Shown piece by piece: positions 26,238 to 35,281 of a DNA stretch of 64,000 nt. Position numbers and translations under genes: made by a program. The notes under the pieces are model-generated. The model worked only from the letters and a program-made list of their open reading frames with translations, was not told the origin of the DNA and did no database searches. Position 1 is the stretch's first letter. Each line of letters starts with the position of its first letter. The stretch is from Pseudopedobacter sp044361595 (GTDB taxonomy: Bacteria; Bacteroidota; Bacteroidia; Sphingobacteriales; Sphingobacteriaceae): positions 62,001-126,000 of the forward strand of contig JBIKIN010000003.1 of assembly GCA_044361595.1 (NCBI GenBank), written 5' to 3'.

Positions 26238-26870
26238 TTATTTATTAGGTTGTGGCGTCATTCTTAGATAAGACTTAACCTCTGTAAAACCTTTAGGGAA
26301 TTTAGCAGGTATATCTTCCGTTTTTATAGCAGGAATCACTACTACATCTTCCCCATCCTTCCAATCGGCTGGAGTTGCAACACTATAATAGGCCGTTAAT
26401 TGTAAAGAATCTATAACTCTTAAAATCTCTTGAAAGTTCCTTCCTGTAGACGCAGGGTATGAAATAATCAATTTAACTGTTTTATCTGGTGCAATAATAA
26501 ATAAAGATCTTACAGTAAAAGTAGCTGAAGCATTTGGGTGTAACATTCCGTAAGACTCGGCTATACTTTTATCCTCATCCGCAATAATTGGAAAATTTAC
26601 TTCAACATATTGGGTTTCATTTATATCAGAAATCCAGCCTTTATGCGATTCTACTGAATCTACACTTAGCGCCATTACCTTCACATTTCTTTTATCAAAT
26701 TCTGGTTTTAAAGAAGCCGTTTTACCCAATTCTGTAGTACAAACTGGCGTATAATCTGCTGGATGCGAAAACAATACTCCCCAGCTATCACCTAAATATT
26801 CATAAAAGTCTAACTCCCCGGCAGATGTTTGTGCCTTAAAATTTGGAGCAATATCACCTAATCTTAACAT
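26238..26870 (-). CDS. 1-Cys peroxiredoxin (Prx6 type)
   Basis: 210 residues. The peroxidatic Cys44 sits in SHPADYTPVCTTELG (PxxxTxxC motif). It is the only cysteine in the protein, so no resolving cysteine exists and this is a 1-Cys enzyme. The C-terminal region (TPADWKDGEDVVVIPAIKTE, then KSYLRMTPQP) is the Prx6 extension. It reduces H2O2 and organic hydroperoxides in the cytosol with an external thiol reductant. It is probably transcribed on its own; the upstream gap is AT-rich with no clear operator. Confidence 0.95.
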   Translation of the reverse strand: MLRLGDIAPNFKAQTSAGELDFYEYLGDSWGVLFSHPADYTPVCTTELGKTASLKPEFDKRNVKVMALSVDSVESHKGWISDINETQYVEVNFPIIADEDKSIAESYGMLHPNASATFTVRSLFIIAPDKTVKLIISYPASTGRNFQEILRVIDSLQLTAYYSVATPADWKDGEDVVVIPAIKTEDIPAKFPKGFTEVKSYLRMTPQPNK

Positions 26871-27004
26871 AATTTTGTTTTTTAATTTAAATACTCTACT
26901 AAATTAGTAGATAATATAGGTGTAACCAATAATTCAATCTTTAGTTTAATAATAGTTATGTAAATAAATTTATCAACTACGTAAATTCATAGCTTTATGA
27001 ATCA

Positions 27005-27036
27005 TAAAAAAAGCCCCGATGTTTCCATCGGGGCTT
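27005..27036 (-). terminator. Rho-independent terminator of the M16 peptidase gene
   Basis: On the minus strand, AAGCCCCGATG and CATCGGGGCTT (27036-27011) form an 11-bp stem followed by a run of seven T. Confidence 0.88.
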
Positions 27037-27083
27037 AAAAGTTTAAAATTTAGGCTTAGAATCTAGCTTATAAAATTTTGATT

Positions 27084-27130
27084 TTCAAATCTCATTTCTC
27101 AAATCTCACATCTCCTTTCTCAAATCTCAA
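27084..27130. repeat. Short degenerate tandem repeat (TCAAATCTCA units)
   Basis: TTTTCAAATCTCATTTCTCA, then AATCTCACATCTCC and TTTCTCAAATCTCAA: about four units of a TCAAATCTCAT-like word, directly beside the M16 stop codon. The same words recur at 54783-54858. Confidence 0.55.
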
Positions 27131-29968
27131 TTACATCTTCTTATTTCCATCAGCATCTAACTCGATAATTTCATATCCTAGCTTTTGTAAGCCTGGCAAG
27201 GTAGAAGCCTTATCTCCCACTACTAAAATTACCATTTTATTTACATCAAGATATTTTTTTGCTAAAGCATCTATTTCACTTTCTTTAATATTATCTAAAA
27301 TATTAGTTTGAGTAGCTACAAAATCAGGTTTTAGATCATACTCTAAAATACGAGATAAAAATCCTGCTTTTTGTCCATTAGTCTCATATCTTCTAGCATC
27401 CGCCTGACCAATTGATGATTTCATAAAAGCTAATTCATCTGCTGTAATTCCACTGTCGTAATATTTAGTAATTTCTTTAATAAACTCAACAACAGAACTA
27501 TCTGTAGCCGAAGCTTTAACTCCAGCTGATGCCACAAAAGAACCATCGTATTGATCGGCAGAGAAACCAGAACGAGCTCCATATGTCCATCCTTTGTCCT
27601 CACGTAAATTTAAGTTAATACGGCTATTAAAAGCACCTCCTAAGTTGTAATTCATTAATCCAACTTTGTAATATTCGCCAGTAGCATCATATTTTAAATT
27701 GTTTGTATAACCAATTCTAATTTCAGATTGTGCTGCTTTTGGAACATCTACTAAATAAACAACAGTTTTTGATGAAGACTTGCCAGCTAATGGACTCAAC
27801 ATTTTTACTTCCTTCTTCTCCCATTTATTTAAGAAAGCTAATTTAGCCTTTATTTCTTCCTCTTTAATATCTCCAACCACAACTACAGAAGCTACGTTTG
27901 GCGACATGCTATTCTTATAAAAATCCTCAACATCTGCCAAGGTGATAGAAGCTATAGTTTGTTCTGTCCCGCTTCCAACTTTCACTCTTGGGTTATCACT
28001 TCCGTAAAGAATTTTTTCAAAAACATCTGAGGCTACAGAAGCAGGACGTGTTTTAGCATTTATTAAACCTTGTATAGTTTGCTTTTTCACTCTATCCAAA
28101 GCATCTTGAGTAAATTTAGGTTTAAACATGCGTTCATTTAATAATTCGAGGGTCTTGTCAATGTTTTTAGTTAAACTAGACACTGAATAAATAATAGCGT
28201 CACCGCCATCAAACACATTTACATTACTACCCAATTTTTGTAACTCGGCACTAAACCCTTCTGAAGTGTAATTTTGTGTATCTTCACCCATCAAGCTTGT
28301 TGCAATACTTGCCAAACCTGCCTTATTAGGCTTATCTAATAACAAATTAGATCCTCCTTTGATAGAAATTGAAATAGAAACAGAAGGTATTTCATTGTTT
28401 TCGCTTCCAATCATTTTAATTCCATTTGTTGTTTGAGCAGTCCAAAACTTTGGAACTTCTACTACTGGATTTTTACCTGATGCAGGAACTTTTGATCTAT
28501 CAAATGAATCTTTTGCTTTTTGATATTTTAAGCCTGAATAACCATAGTTTGGGGCAACATACCCAGATTTATCAACATTAAAATTGTCTTCAGCAACACG
28601 CATATTTCCTTGCCCTTTAGGTAAAACACTTAAAATTACAGCTGCCTTACCCTTAACATATTGGTTATATACACGCATTACATCTTCTTTGGTAACTGAT
28701 TGAATAGCATTTAGGCTTTTCTGAATTTGATTTGGATTGCCTGTATAAGTTTGCGCTGCTGCTAATAAAGACACCTTACCAGACACACTTGATAATGCAT
28801 TGATATAACCTGCTTCTGAGCTTCCTTTAATACGCACAAGATCTTCGTCACTAACTCCTTTTGCTTCAAAATCTTTTAACGATTTCTCTATTAAAGCTTT
28901 CATATCAACCAACGTTTGCCCCGGAAATGGCACTACAGAAATACCAATCTCGCCAGAAAGCTCGCTGTTAGAAGAACTCATGCTTGCTTGAGCCGCCTTA
29001 CGTGTTTTAACAAAATTTTGATAAAAAATAGAGTTATTACCTCTGCCAATGATACTGGTTAAAATATTCAAAGCAGCTTCATCTTTATGGTAACTAGGAA
29101 CACCTGGGTAAGTAATACTTAGTAATGGCTGTCTGATATAATTATCTTCGTAAGAAACATACCTATCGGTTTTTAAAACTGGACTAGGTAAAGTCATATT
29201 CCTAACTTCAGGTCCGCGAGGAATTCCACCAAAATACTTCTCAGCTAATTTTACAACTTCTGCGGCAGTAACATCACCACCTACAGTTAAAGTAGCGTTA
29301 TTTGGTCCATACCAGCGTAAAAAGAAATTCTTTAAATCGTTAACATTTACTGCATTTAATTCTTCAATGTAACCTATTGTTAACCAGCTATAAGGATGGC
29401 CGTAAGGGTATAAAGTTTTAGAAACATATTCACTAACCAATCCATAAGGTCTGTTATCATAATTCTGACCTCGCTCGTTTTTAACAGTTGCTCTTTGTAC
29501 TTCAAATTTCTTTTGAGTTACTGCGTCTAGTAAAAAGCCCATTCTATCGGCCTCAAGCCATAATATTTTCTCTAATTGGTTGCTAGGAATAGTTTCGTAA
29601 TAGTTTGTTCTGTCTCTATTGGTAGAACCGTTTAATGTCCCTCCAGATTCTGTAATAACTTTAAAATGTTGTTCGTCAGCCACATTATCTGAACCTTGAA
29701 ACATCATATGCTCGAAAAAATGTGCAAAACCTGATTTTCCAATTTCTTCACGAGCAGAACCAACGTGATAAGTGACATCTGCATGCACAACAGGATCTGA
29801 ATGATCTTCGTGAACGATAACAGTTAAACCGTTGTTTAATAGGTATTTCTGATACGGTATTACCAATTCGGCACCTTTTTTAGTTACCTTTTCTACCAAT
29901 TTGGCTTGGCCAAAAACAGTAGTGCTAGAAATGAAAGCTATAATAGCTACGGAAAGAATTTTTTTCAT
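27131..29968 (-). CDS. Secreted M16-family zinc metallopeptidase (two peptidase modules)
   Basis: 945 residues with a signal peptide (LSVAIIAFISSTTVFG/Q). The first M16 module holds the inverted zinc motif HFFEHMMFQ (HxxEH) with the third ligand glutamate in the downstream region around NERGQNYDNR. The second module (from about residue 510) lacks HxxEH, as expected for the inactive half of pitrilysin-like pairs. Such proteases degrade peptides in the periplasm. The NNGLTVIVHEDHSDPVVHAD and THWTYGARSGF-like (here GWTYGARSGF) segments are family hallmarks. Monocistronic, with its own terminator. Confidence 0.94.
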   Translation of the reverse strand: MKKILSVAIIAFISSTTVFGQAKLVEKVTKKGAELVIPYQKYLLNNGLTVIVHEDHSDPVVHADVTYHVGSAREEIGKSGFAHFFEHMMFQGSDNVADEQHFKVITESGGTLNGSTNRDRTNYYETIPSNQLEKILWLEADRMGFLLDAVTQKKFEVQRATVKNERGQNYDNRPYGLVSEYVSKTLYPYGHPYSWLTIGYIEELNAVNVNDLKNFFLRWYGPNNATLTVGGDVTAAEVVKLAEKYFGGIPRGPEVRNMTLPSPVLKTDRYVSYEDNYIRQPLLSITYPGVPSYHKDEAALNILTSIIGRGNNSIFYQNFVKTRKAAQASMSSSNSELSGEIGISVVPFPGQTLVDMKALIEKSLKDFEAKGVSDEDLVRIKGSSEAGYINALSSVSGKVSLLAAAQTYTGNPNQIQKSLNAIQSVTKEDVMRVYNQYVKGKAAVILSVLPKGQGNMRVAEDNFNVDKSGYVAPNYGYSGLKYQKAKDSFDRSKVPASGKNPVVEVPKFWTAQTTNGIKMIGSENNEIPSVSISISIKGGSNLLLDKPNKAGLASIATSLMGEDTQNYTSEGFSAELQKLGSNVNVFDGGDAIIYSVSSLTKNIDKTLELLNERMFKPKFTQDALDRVKKQTIQGLINAKTRPASVASDVFEKILYGSDNPRVKVGSGTEQTIASITLADVEDFYKNSMSPNVASVVVVGDIKEEEIKAKLAFLNKWEKKEVKMLSPLAGKSSSKTVVYLVDVPKAAQSEIRIGYTNNLKYDATGEYYKVGLMNYNLGGAFNSRINLNLREDKGWTYGARSGFSADQYDGSFVASAGVKASATDSSVVEFIKEITKYYDSGITADELAFMKSSIGQADARRYETNGQKAGFLSRILEYDLKPDFVATQTNILDNIKESEIDALAKKYLDVNKMVILVVGDKASTLPGLQKLGYEIIELDADGNKKM

Positions 29969-30097
29969 GTTTGATTTAATTGATAGGATATGAAAATACT
30001 ATTAAAGATACTATTTATGAAATTATTTAGGATTGTAACAATAAAGTAGCATATTATTACCAGATAGTTAATTATCTGTATCTCAAAATATACCAAC

Positions 30098-30126
30098 AAA
30101 AAAGCTCGGAAAATATTCCCGAGCTC
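30098..30126 (-). terminator. Terminator after rplT
   Basis: On the minus strand, AGCTCGG and CCGAGCT flank a short AT loop and are followed by a T run. It lies about 28 bp after the rplT stop, closing the thrS-infC-rpmI-rplT operon. Confidence 0.8.
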
Positions 30127-30153
30127 TTTATAATTCCTAAAACAGTTTTCTCT

Positions 30154-30498
30154 CTATTTTACCGCTTCTACCACAGCTGCAAAAGCTTGTGGATCGTTCA
30201 TTGCTAAATCTGCTAAAACTTTACGGTTTAAACCGATGTTTTTTGTAGCTAATTTACCAATAAACTGAGAATAAGACATCCCATGTAAACGAGTAGCAGC
30301 ATTGATACGTTGTATCCATAATGCTCTAAATTCTCTTTTCTTAACTTTTCTGTCTCTAAAGGCATATTGTAAACCTTTTTCTACAGTATTTTTAGCAACG
30401 GTATAAACCTTACTACGTGAACCCCAATAGCCTTTGGCTAGGTTCATTATTTTTTTTCTTCTTCTTCTTGACGCTACTGCGTTAACCGAACGTGGCAT
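30154..30498 (-). CDS. rplT: 50S ribosomal protein L20
   Basis: 114 residues, normal length. MPRSVNAVASRRRRKKIMNL and AKGYWGSRSKVYTVAKNTV are diagnostic of bL20, which binds 23S rRNA early in large-subunit assembly. It is the last gene of thrS-infC-rpmI-rplT. In enterobacteria L20 represses rpmI-rplT translation; no comparable leader was identified by eye here. Confidence 0.98.
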   Translation of the reverse strand: MPRSVNAVASRRRRKKIMNLAKGYWGSRSKVYTVAKNTVEKGLQYAFRDRKVKKREFRALWIQRINAATRLHGMSYSQFIGKLATKNIGLNRKVLADLAMNDPQAFAAVVEAVK

Positions 30499-30573
30499 AA
30501 TTAAATTGTTTTTTGATAAGAGGTGACCGCTTTAGGCTGATGCTTGCATACCCAATACCTGGTTAATAAATTG

Positions 30574-30774
30574 TTATTTTCCGATGCAAAGCATACGTTG
30601 TACGTTTCCTAAATCGCCATCAGATACATAGCTGGTTTTAGTTAAGTTACGCTTTTGCTTTGTCGACTTTTTTGTTAAGATGTGACTTTTGTAGGCACCC
30701 TTCTTTTTGATTTTACCTGTTCCAGTAAGCGAAAAACGCTTTTTTGCACTAGAATTGGTTTTCATTTTTGGCAT
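30574..30774 (-). CDS. rpmI: 50S ribosomal protein L35
   Basis: 66 residues: MPKMKTNSSAKKRFSLTGTG then KIKKKGAYKSHILTKKSTKQ, the typical bL35 sequence of very basic composition. It lies between infC and rplT in the conserved operon. Confidence 0.98.
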   Translation of the reverse strand: MPKMKTNSSAKKRFSLTGTGKIKKKGAYKSHILTKKSTKQKRNLTKTSYVSDGDLGNVQRMLCIGK

Positions 30775-30804
30775 AATAATGCTTTTTAATTTAACCTGTT
30801 AATA

Positions 30805-31359
30805 TTAATTTTTTCCTGTTTTAGGCGCTACTGTTAAGAACATACGCTTGCCTTCTAATTTTGGTAATAATTCTACTTTACCAACTTCTTCTAGTGCTTG
30901 GGCAAATTTTAATAATAAAATTTCTCCTTGTTCTTTATAAACAATTGCTCTTCCTTTAAAGTGAACATAGGCTCTCACCTTTTCGCCATTCTCTAAGAAA
31001 GAAACCGCATGTTTTAATTTAAATTGAAAATCGTGGTCACTGGTATTAGGACCAAAACGAATTTCTTTGATTACAGTTTGTTTGGCATTAGACTTAATTT
31101 CTTTAAGTTTCTTCTTTTGCTCGTAAACAAATTTGTTGTAGTCAACAATTTTACAAACCGGTGGATTGGCATTAGGAGATATCTCAACTAAGTCAAGATC
31201 CATTTCCTCGGCCATGGCCAACGCTTTTTCTATCGGGTAAACTCCTTGCTCTATATCCTCGCCTACTACCCTAACTTCTCTGGCTCTTATACGTCTATTG
31301 ATGTTATGAGCTGGTTCTGTTGTTCTTCTGCTTCTATTCGGATTCAATTTTGGTTTAAT
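30805..31359 (-). CDS. infC: Translation initiation factor IF-3 (probable ATT start)
   Basis: About 184 residues if it begins at the ATT at 31359; a TTG at 31347 would give 180. The N-terminal domain shows HNINRRIRAREVRVVG and the C-terminal domain KEIRFGPNTSDHDFQFKL and KVRAYVHFKGRAIVYKEQG. IF-3 binds the 30S subunit and rejects non-canonical start codons. The ATT is preceded at six bases by a strong GGAGG, rare in Bacteroidota, while no SD suits the TTG. An ATT/AUU infC start is the classic basis of IF-3 autoregulation in E. coli, so the same control is inferred here. Confidence 0.95.
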   Translation of the reverse strand: MKPKLNPNRSRRTTEPAHNINRRIRAREVRVVGEDIEQGVYPIEKALAMAEEMDLDLVEISPNANPPVCKIVDYNKFVYEQKKKLKEIKSNAKQTVIKEIRFGPNTSDHDFQFKLKHAVSFLENGEKVRAYVHFKGRAIVYKEQGEILLLKFAQALEEVGKVELLPKLEGKRMFLTVAPKTGKN

Positions 31360-31370
31360 GATTGTCCTCC
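31357..31370 (-). promoter_or_regulatory. Shine-Dalgarno and non-canonical start of infC
   Basis: GGAGG (31370-31366), six bases, ATT (31359-31357) on the minus strand. A five-codon out-of-frame ORF (ATG at 31372, MEDNH then stop) overlaps the SD and the ATT, and its stop overlaps the second codon of the ATT-initiated frame. Confidence 0.6.
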
Positions 31371-31381
31371 ATTTTTATTAT

Positions 31382-33307
31382 TTAAACTAAAATTTCTTTT
31401 TGAAGATGATTGCTAAACTCTTCGATACTCATTACTCCTATATCACCTTCTCCATGTTTTCTTACAGAAACCGTACCATCTTGTGCTTCTTTATCACCTA
31501 TAATCAACATAAAAGGAATTTTTTTGACTTCTGCATCCCTAATTTTACGACCAATTTTCTCATCGCGGAAGTCAATCAAACCGCGAATATCGGAATTATT
31601 TAATGATTCTAAAACATTTTTTCCATATTCTTCATATTTCTCAGAAATTGGCAACACAATAAATTGTTCTGGAGTTAACCAAAGTGGAAAATTACCTGCA
31701 CAATGTTCTATTAAAACGGCTACAAAGCGCTCTAAAGATCCAAATGGAGCTCTATGTATCATTACCGGACGATGCTTTTGATTATCGCTACCCGTATATT
31801 CTAGTTCAAAACGCTCTGGTAAATTATAATCTACCTGTATGGTTCCTAATTGCCACTTTCTTCCCAAAGCATCTTTCACCATAAAATCTAACTTTGGACC
31901 ATAAAATGCCGCTTCACCTGTTTCAACCACTGTGTTTAGTCCTTTTTCTGCTGCTGCTTCAATAATTGCAGTTTCGGCTAAATTCCAGTTTTCATCAGAA
32001 CCAATGTATTTAGATTTATTTTCAGGGTCGCGAAGAGAAACTTGTGCTGTATAATTTTCAAAACCTAAAGCTTTAAAAACATAAAGAACCAAATCTATTA
32101 CCTTTTTAAATTCTTCTTTAACTTGATCTGGTCTACAAAATAAGTGAGCATCATCTTGAGTAAAGCCTCTCACACGTGTTAAACCATGTAATTCTCCACT
32201 CTGTTCGTATCTGTAAACTGTTCCAAACTCGGCTAATCGGACTGGTAAATCTTTATACGAACGAGGTTTAAATTTATAAATCTCACAATGATGAGGGCAA
32301 TTCATGGGTTTTAAAAAGAACTCCTCTCCTTCTTGTGGTGTTTTTATGGGCTGAAAAGAATCGGCTCCGTATTTATCATAATGGCCTGATGTTACATACA
32401 AATTTTTATGTCCAATATGCGGAGTAATTACTTGCTCATAACCTGATTTTTGTTGAGCTTTAGCTAAAAAATTAACCAATCGCTCTCTTAAAGCAGTTCC
32501 TTTTGGCAACCATAAAGGCAAGCCCATGCCTACTTTTTCTGAAAAAGTAAATAATTCCAATTCTTTACCCAGCTTACGATGATCACGCTTTTTAGCCTCT
32601 TCGATCATATGAAGATACTCGGTTAACTCGCTTTGTTTTGGAAAAGTTACTCCGTAAATACGGGTGAGTTGTTTCCTGCTCTCATCACCTCTCCAATAAG
32701 CCCCTGCAACATTCGTTAACTTTACGGCTTTAATAAAGCTTGTGTTTGGAATATGCGGACCTCGGCATAAATCTGTAAAATTACCTTGAGTATAAAAGGT
32801 AATTTTTCCGTCCTCTAGGTCTTTTATTAAATCTAATTTATACTCATCGCCTTTCTCTTCAAAATATTTAATAGCATCGGCTTTAGAAACAGCTTCTTTC
32901 TTAAATTCTACCTTATTACGAGCTAATTCTAAAAATTTATCTTCAATTTTTTTAAAATCATCAGAAGAGAAATCTCTATCACCAAAGTCTACATCATAAT
33001 AAAAACCGGTTTCAATAGCAGGTCCAATACCAAATTTAGTACCTGGATAAAGCGCTTCTAGCGCTTCGGCTAATAAGTGAGCAGATGAATGCCAAAATGT
33101 TGATTTACCTTCGGTATCGTTCCAAGTCAATAATTTAACTTTCGCATCTTCTGTAATTGATAAAGAAGAATCTACAACCTTACCATTTACCTCGGCTGCT
33201 AAAACATTGCGGGCTAAGCCTTCAGAAATTGAAAGAGCAATTTGATGGGCGTTTACGCCTGCTTCGTATTCCCTGATAGAACCATCTGGGAGAGTAATTT
33301 TAATCAT
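31382..33307 (-). CDS. thrS: Threonyl-tRNA synthetase
   Basis: 641 residues, full length. It has an N-terminal TGS domain (IKITLPDGSIREYEAGVNAH), an editing domain with HSSAHLLAEAL (HxxxH) and FTDLCRGPHIPNTS, a class II catalytic core with NCPHHCEIYKFKPRSYKDLP, RVRGFTQDDAHLFC and PLWLTPEQ at its end, and an anticodon-binding C-terminus (RDEKIGRKIRDAEVKKIPFM). It charges tRNA-Thr. It is the first gene of thrS-infC-rpmI-rplT; the infC start lies 22 bp beyond its stop. A -7-like box (TACCTTTG) is found about 75 bp upstream. Confidence 0.98.
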   Translation of the reverse strand: MIKITLPDGSIREYEAGVNAHQIALSISEGLARNVLAAEVNGKVVDSSLSITEDAKVKLLTWNDTEGKSTFWHSSAHLLAEALEALYPGTKFGIGPAIETGFYYDVDFGDRDFSSDDFKKIEDKFLELARNKVEFKKEAVSKADAIKYFEEKGDEYKLDLIKDLEDGKITFYTQGNFTDLCRGPHIPNTSFIKAVKLTNVAGAYWRGDESRKQLTRIYGVTFPKQSELTEYLHMIEEAKKRDHRKLGKELELFTFSEKVGMGLPLWLPKGTALRERLVNFLAKAQQKSGYEQVITPHIGHKNLYVTSGHYDKYGADSFQPIKTPQEGEEFFLKPMNCPHHCEIYKFKPRSYKDLPVRLAEFGTVYRYEQSGELHGLTRVRGFTQDDAHLFCRPDQVKEEFKKVIDLVLYVFKALGFENYTAQVSLRDPENKSKYIGSDENWNLAETAIIEAAAEKGLNTVVETGEAAFYGPKLDFMVKDALGRKWQLGTIQVDYNLPERFELEYTGSDNQKHRPVMIHRAPFGSLERFVAVLIEHCAGNFPLWLTPEQFIVLPISEKYEEYGKNVLESLNNSDIRGLIDFRDEKIGRKIRDAEVKKIPFMLIIGDKEAQDGTVSVRKHGEGDIGVMSIEEFSNHLQKEILV

Positions 33308-33378
33308 CTACAATATGATTTATAAGTTATTAATTTATGATTTACTACGCCCATACAATTGTGCGTTTTCTGTGGCTG

Positions 33379-33414
33379 CAAAGGTAGTAGATTTTAGTCT
33401 CAATTCTAATCAAA
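33379..33414 (-). promoter_or_regulatory. Candidate thrS-operon promoter
   Basis: On the minus strand TTTG (33414-33411), 24 bp, TACCTTTG (33386-33379). The -7 box is a full match; the spacer is slightly longer than usual. Confidence 0.5.
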
Positions 33415-33421
33415 AGAAAAC

Positions 33422-34150
33422 TTAAACATTCCCCCAGCCTGTTGCCAAAACATCGGCTAAATGTAAAGTCTTTATGGGTAACTCTTTTTGATTGATATAA
33501 GCTTGTAATTGCAATAAACAAGAAGCATCTGTAGAAATAATATATTCAGCACCTACTTCTAAAGCATTTTGCACCTTTTGTTCGGCCATAGCAGATGAAA
33601 TCCCGGCAAATTTAACAGCGAATGTTCCTCCAAAGCCACAACAAACCTCTTGATCTTTCATTTCTAAAATTTCTAAGCCTAATACTTTAGCAAGTAATTG
33701 ACGAGGTTCTTCTTTAATTTTACATTCTCTTAGGGCGCTACAAGAATCGTGGTAAACTGCCTTAGCTTCTAACTCGGCTCCAAAATAATCTTTCTTCAAA
33801 ACATTGATTAAAAAATCAGAAAGTTCATAGATGTGAGCCTGTACATTTTTACATTGATTATGAATAGCTGTATTAAAAAATAAATCGTTATAAGAATTTT
33901 TAACCATGCCTACGCAAGAAGCGGACGGAGAAACAATATAGTTTTGCTCACTAAAATCGTTTAAAAACTTTGTGCCTACTTCTTTAGCATCATCCCAATA
34001 ACCAGAATTGTAAGCAGGTTGCCCACAACAAGTCTGTTCTGGATTATAAATAACTTTACAACCTGCTTTTTCTAAAACTTTAAGAGTGTTTTTAGCAGTT
34101 TCAGGATATAACTGATCTACAAAGCAAGGAATAAAGAGTTCTACGTTCAT
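33422..34150 (-). CDS. Orphan LutA/YkgE-like CCG-domain protein
   Basis: 242 residues from the ATG at 34150 (MNVELFIPCFVDQLYPETA, the family start); a further 16 in-frame codons upstream are not family-like. Two CCG domains: YNPEQTCCGQPAYNSG and DQEVCCGFGGTFAVKF, which in this family ligate an iron-sulfur cofactor. Relatives are the LutA/GlcF-type subunits of lactate or glycolate oxidation. No LutB or LutC lies nearby, whereas a second full lutABC set exists at 50651-53397. Residue identity between the two paralogues looks moderate (for example the shared FIPC.VDQ.YP start). The specific substrate is unknown. Confidence 0.88.
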   Translation of the reverse strand: MNVELFIPCFVDQLYPETAKNTLKVLEKAGCKVIYNPEQTCCGQPAYNSGYWDDAKEVGTKFLNDFSEQNYIVSPSASCVGMVKNSYNDLFFNTAIHNQCKNVQAHIYELSDFLINVLKKDYFGAELEAKAVYHDSCSALRECKIKEEPRQLLAKVLGLEILEMKDQEVCCGFGGTFAVKFAGISSAMAEQKVQNALEVGAEYIISTDASCLLQLQAYINQKELPIKTLHLADVLATGWGNV

Positions 34151-34331
34151 GTTTGCTAATTCAATTAATGCCAAAAGTATAAAATTGTAGCTTAACACTC
34201 CAATTAGATTTAATAATTAAGTTCTGTTAAATTTCGAATACAATTTAACAACTATAATAGATTAACAATCAAATAATTATCAATAGTTGTTTAATGAGAG
34301 CTAAAAAAAAATAAAAATTATGATTTAAAAA

Positions 34332-34362
34332 TTTGCAAACGTAAATAAAAAACCTACTTTTG
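34332..34362 (+). promoter_or_regulatory. tRNA-Pro promoter
   Basis: TTTG (34332-34335), 19 bp, TACTTTTG (34355-34362): a full Bacteroidota consensus ending 22 bp before the tRNA. Confidence 0.7.
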
Positions 34363-34384
34363 CAATCCCAATACAAAACAAGTT

Positions 34385-34458
34385 CGGGATGTAGCGTAGC
34401 CCGGTATCGCGCCACATTTGGGATGTGGAGGCCGCAGGTTCGAATCCTGCCATCCCGA
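34385..34458 (+). tRNA. tRNA-Pro (anticodon TGG)
   Basis: The acceptor stem CGGGATG pairs with CATCCCG (34451-34457) and is followed by discriminator A. The D-arm contains TAGCGTAGCCCGGTA. The anticodon stem-loop CCACATTTGGGATGTGG places TGG in the loop. The T-arm is GCAGGTTCGAATCCTGC. CCA is not encoded. Confidence 0.96.
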
Positions 34459-34469
34459 CGACAATACCA

Positions 34470-34508
34470 AAACCCTTTAAATTTCGCAATTTAAAGGGTT
34501 TTTTTTTA
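34470..34508 (+). terminator. Terminator after tRNA-Pro
   Basis: AACCCTTTAAATT (34471-34483) pairs with AATTTAAAGGGTT (34488-34500), followed by seven or more T. Confidence 0.9.
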
Positions 34509-34656
34509 AAACACTACATAATAATCGTTTTCAATCCATCTGTTTTGAGAACTAAAAGGTGACATAAATAATTTTTATATTAAGTCACTAAAAAGCATTC
34601 AAGTGTTTGATATACAAAAATTTTATATCATAATATAAGAACCTATTTAGTTTCAA

Positions 34657-35124
34657 ATGAATTACTTTTGGTTTTTAAATAAATTGTGTTTTGAGAAATA
34701 TTTCAAATCAGTTTATACATCTTTTAAAAGTAAAATCATAAAAACATTAGACAGTTTAGGGATTCACTTTAACCTGAGGATGAATAAACAGAAAAATGGA
34801 AGTACTCACGTTTATGCCACAATACTGTTAAACGGGGAAAGAATTGAAATGTTTTTAAGAAAATTGGTTAAGGTTAAGGACTGGAATACTGCAAAAGGAC
34901 TATCGAAACCAAAGATCGTAGATTTAAAGACGTTAAACAACTGCTTAGAACAGACCAGATGAATGCTTTAGGGGATTTATCAAGGGCTGAGTTTAACTAT
35001 TAAGCCGAATACGCCTAATTTAATAAAGGTCAAATTACTTGGAGCTGCAGAATATAGCTATACTTTGAATAGCCTAATGGATTATAACAATCTTTATATG
35101 ATTGAAGTTTTGGCAGCGTTTTAA
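34657..35124 (+). pseudogene. Decayed tyrosine-recombinase (mobile-element integrase) N-terminus
   Basis: The open part (34657-34962) ends in HFNLRMNKQKNGSTHVYATI, LLNGERIEMFLRKLVKV and KDWNTAKGLSKPK, which read like the Arm DNA-binding domain of Bacteroidota phage/conjugative-element integrases. After the TGA at 34960 and a TAG at 34969, the same frame continues with NLIKVKLLGAAEYSYTLNSL and MDYNNLYMIEVL, matching the following SAM-like segment of such integrases. The catalytic domain is absent. It sits 200 bp downstream of tRNA-Pro, a common integration target. No second att repeat was seen. Confidence 0.65.
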
Positions 35125-35281
35125 TTGCCGTTGTTTACACTAAAAAAGTTTTAAAGGTTGATGATTAAACTGCAAATAATGTAGCTTTTGTCACCCTCAC
35201 ATTTGCCTAACTTTCCCATGTTTTAAGTATGTCATCAGTAAAATCAAAATTGTTAATTAATGAAATTACTGAAAAAAATTT

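Noticed and set aside
27131..27311. ORF antisense to the M16 peptidase end
   Set aside because: Shadow of the peptidase coding frame, with composition unlike a protein.
30499..30573. L20-binding autoregulatory leader between rpmI and rplT
   Set aside because: I could not find a convincing mimic of the 23S site by eye, so no regulatory feature is claimed.
31345..31347. TTG as the start of infC
   Set aside because: No Shine-Dalgarno at suitable distance; the ATT four codons earlier has GGAGG at six bases and fits known infC practice.
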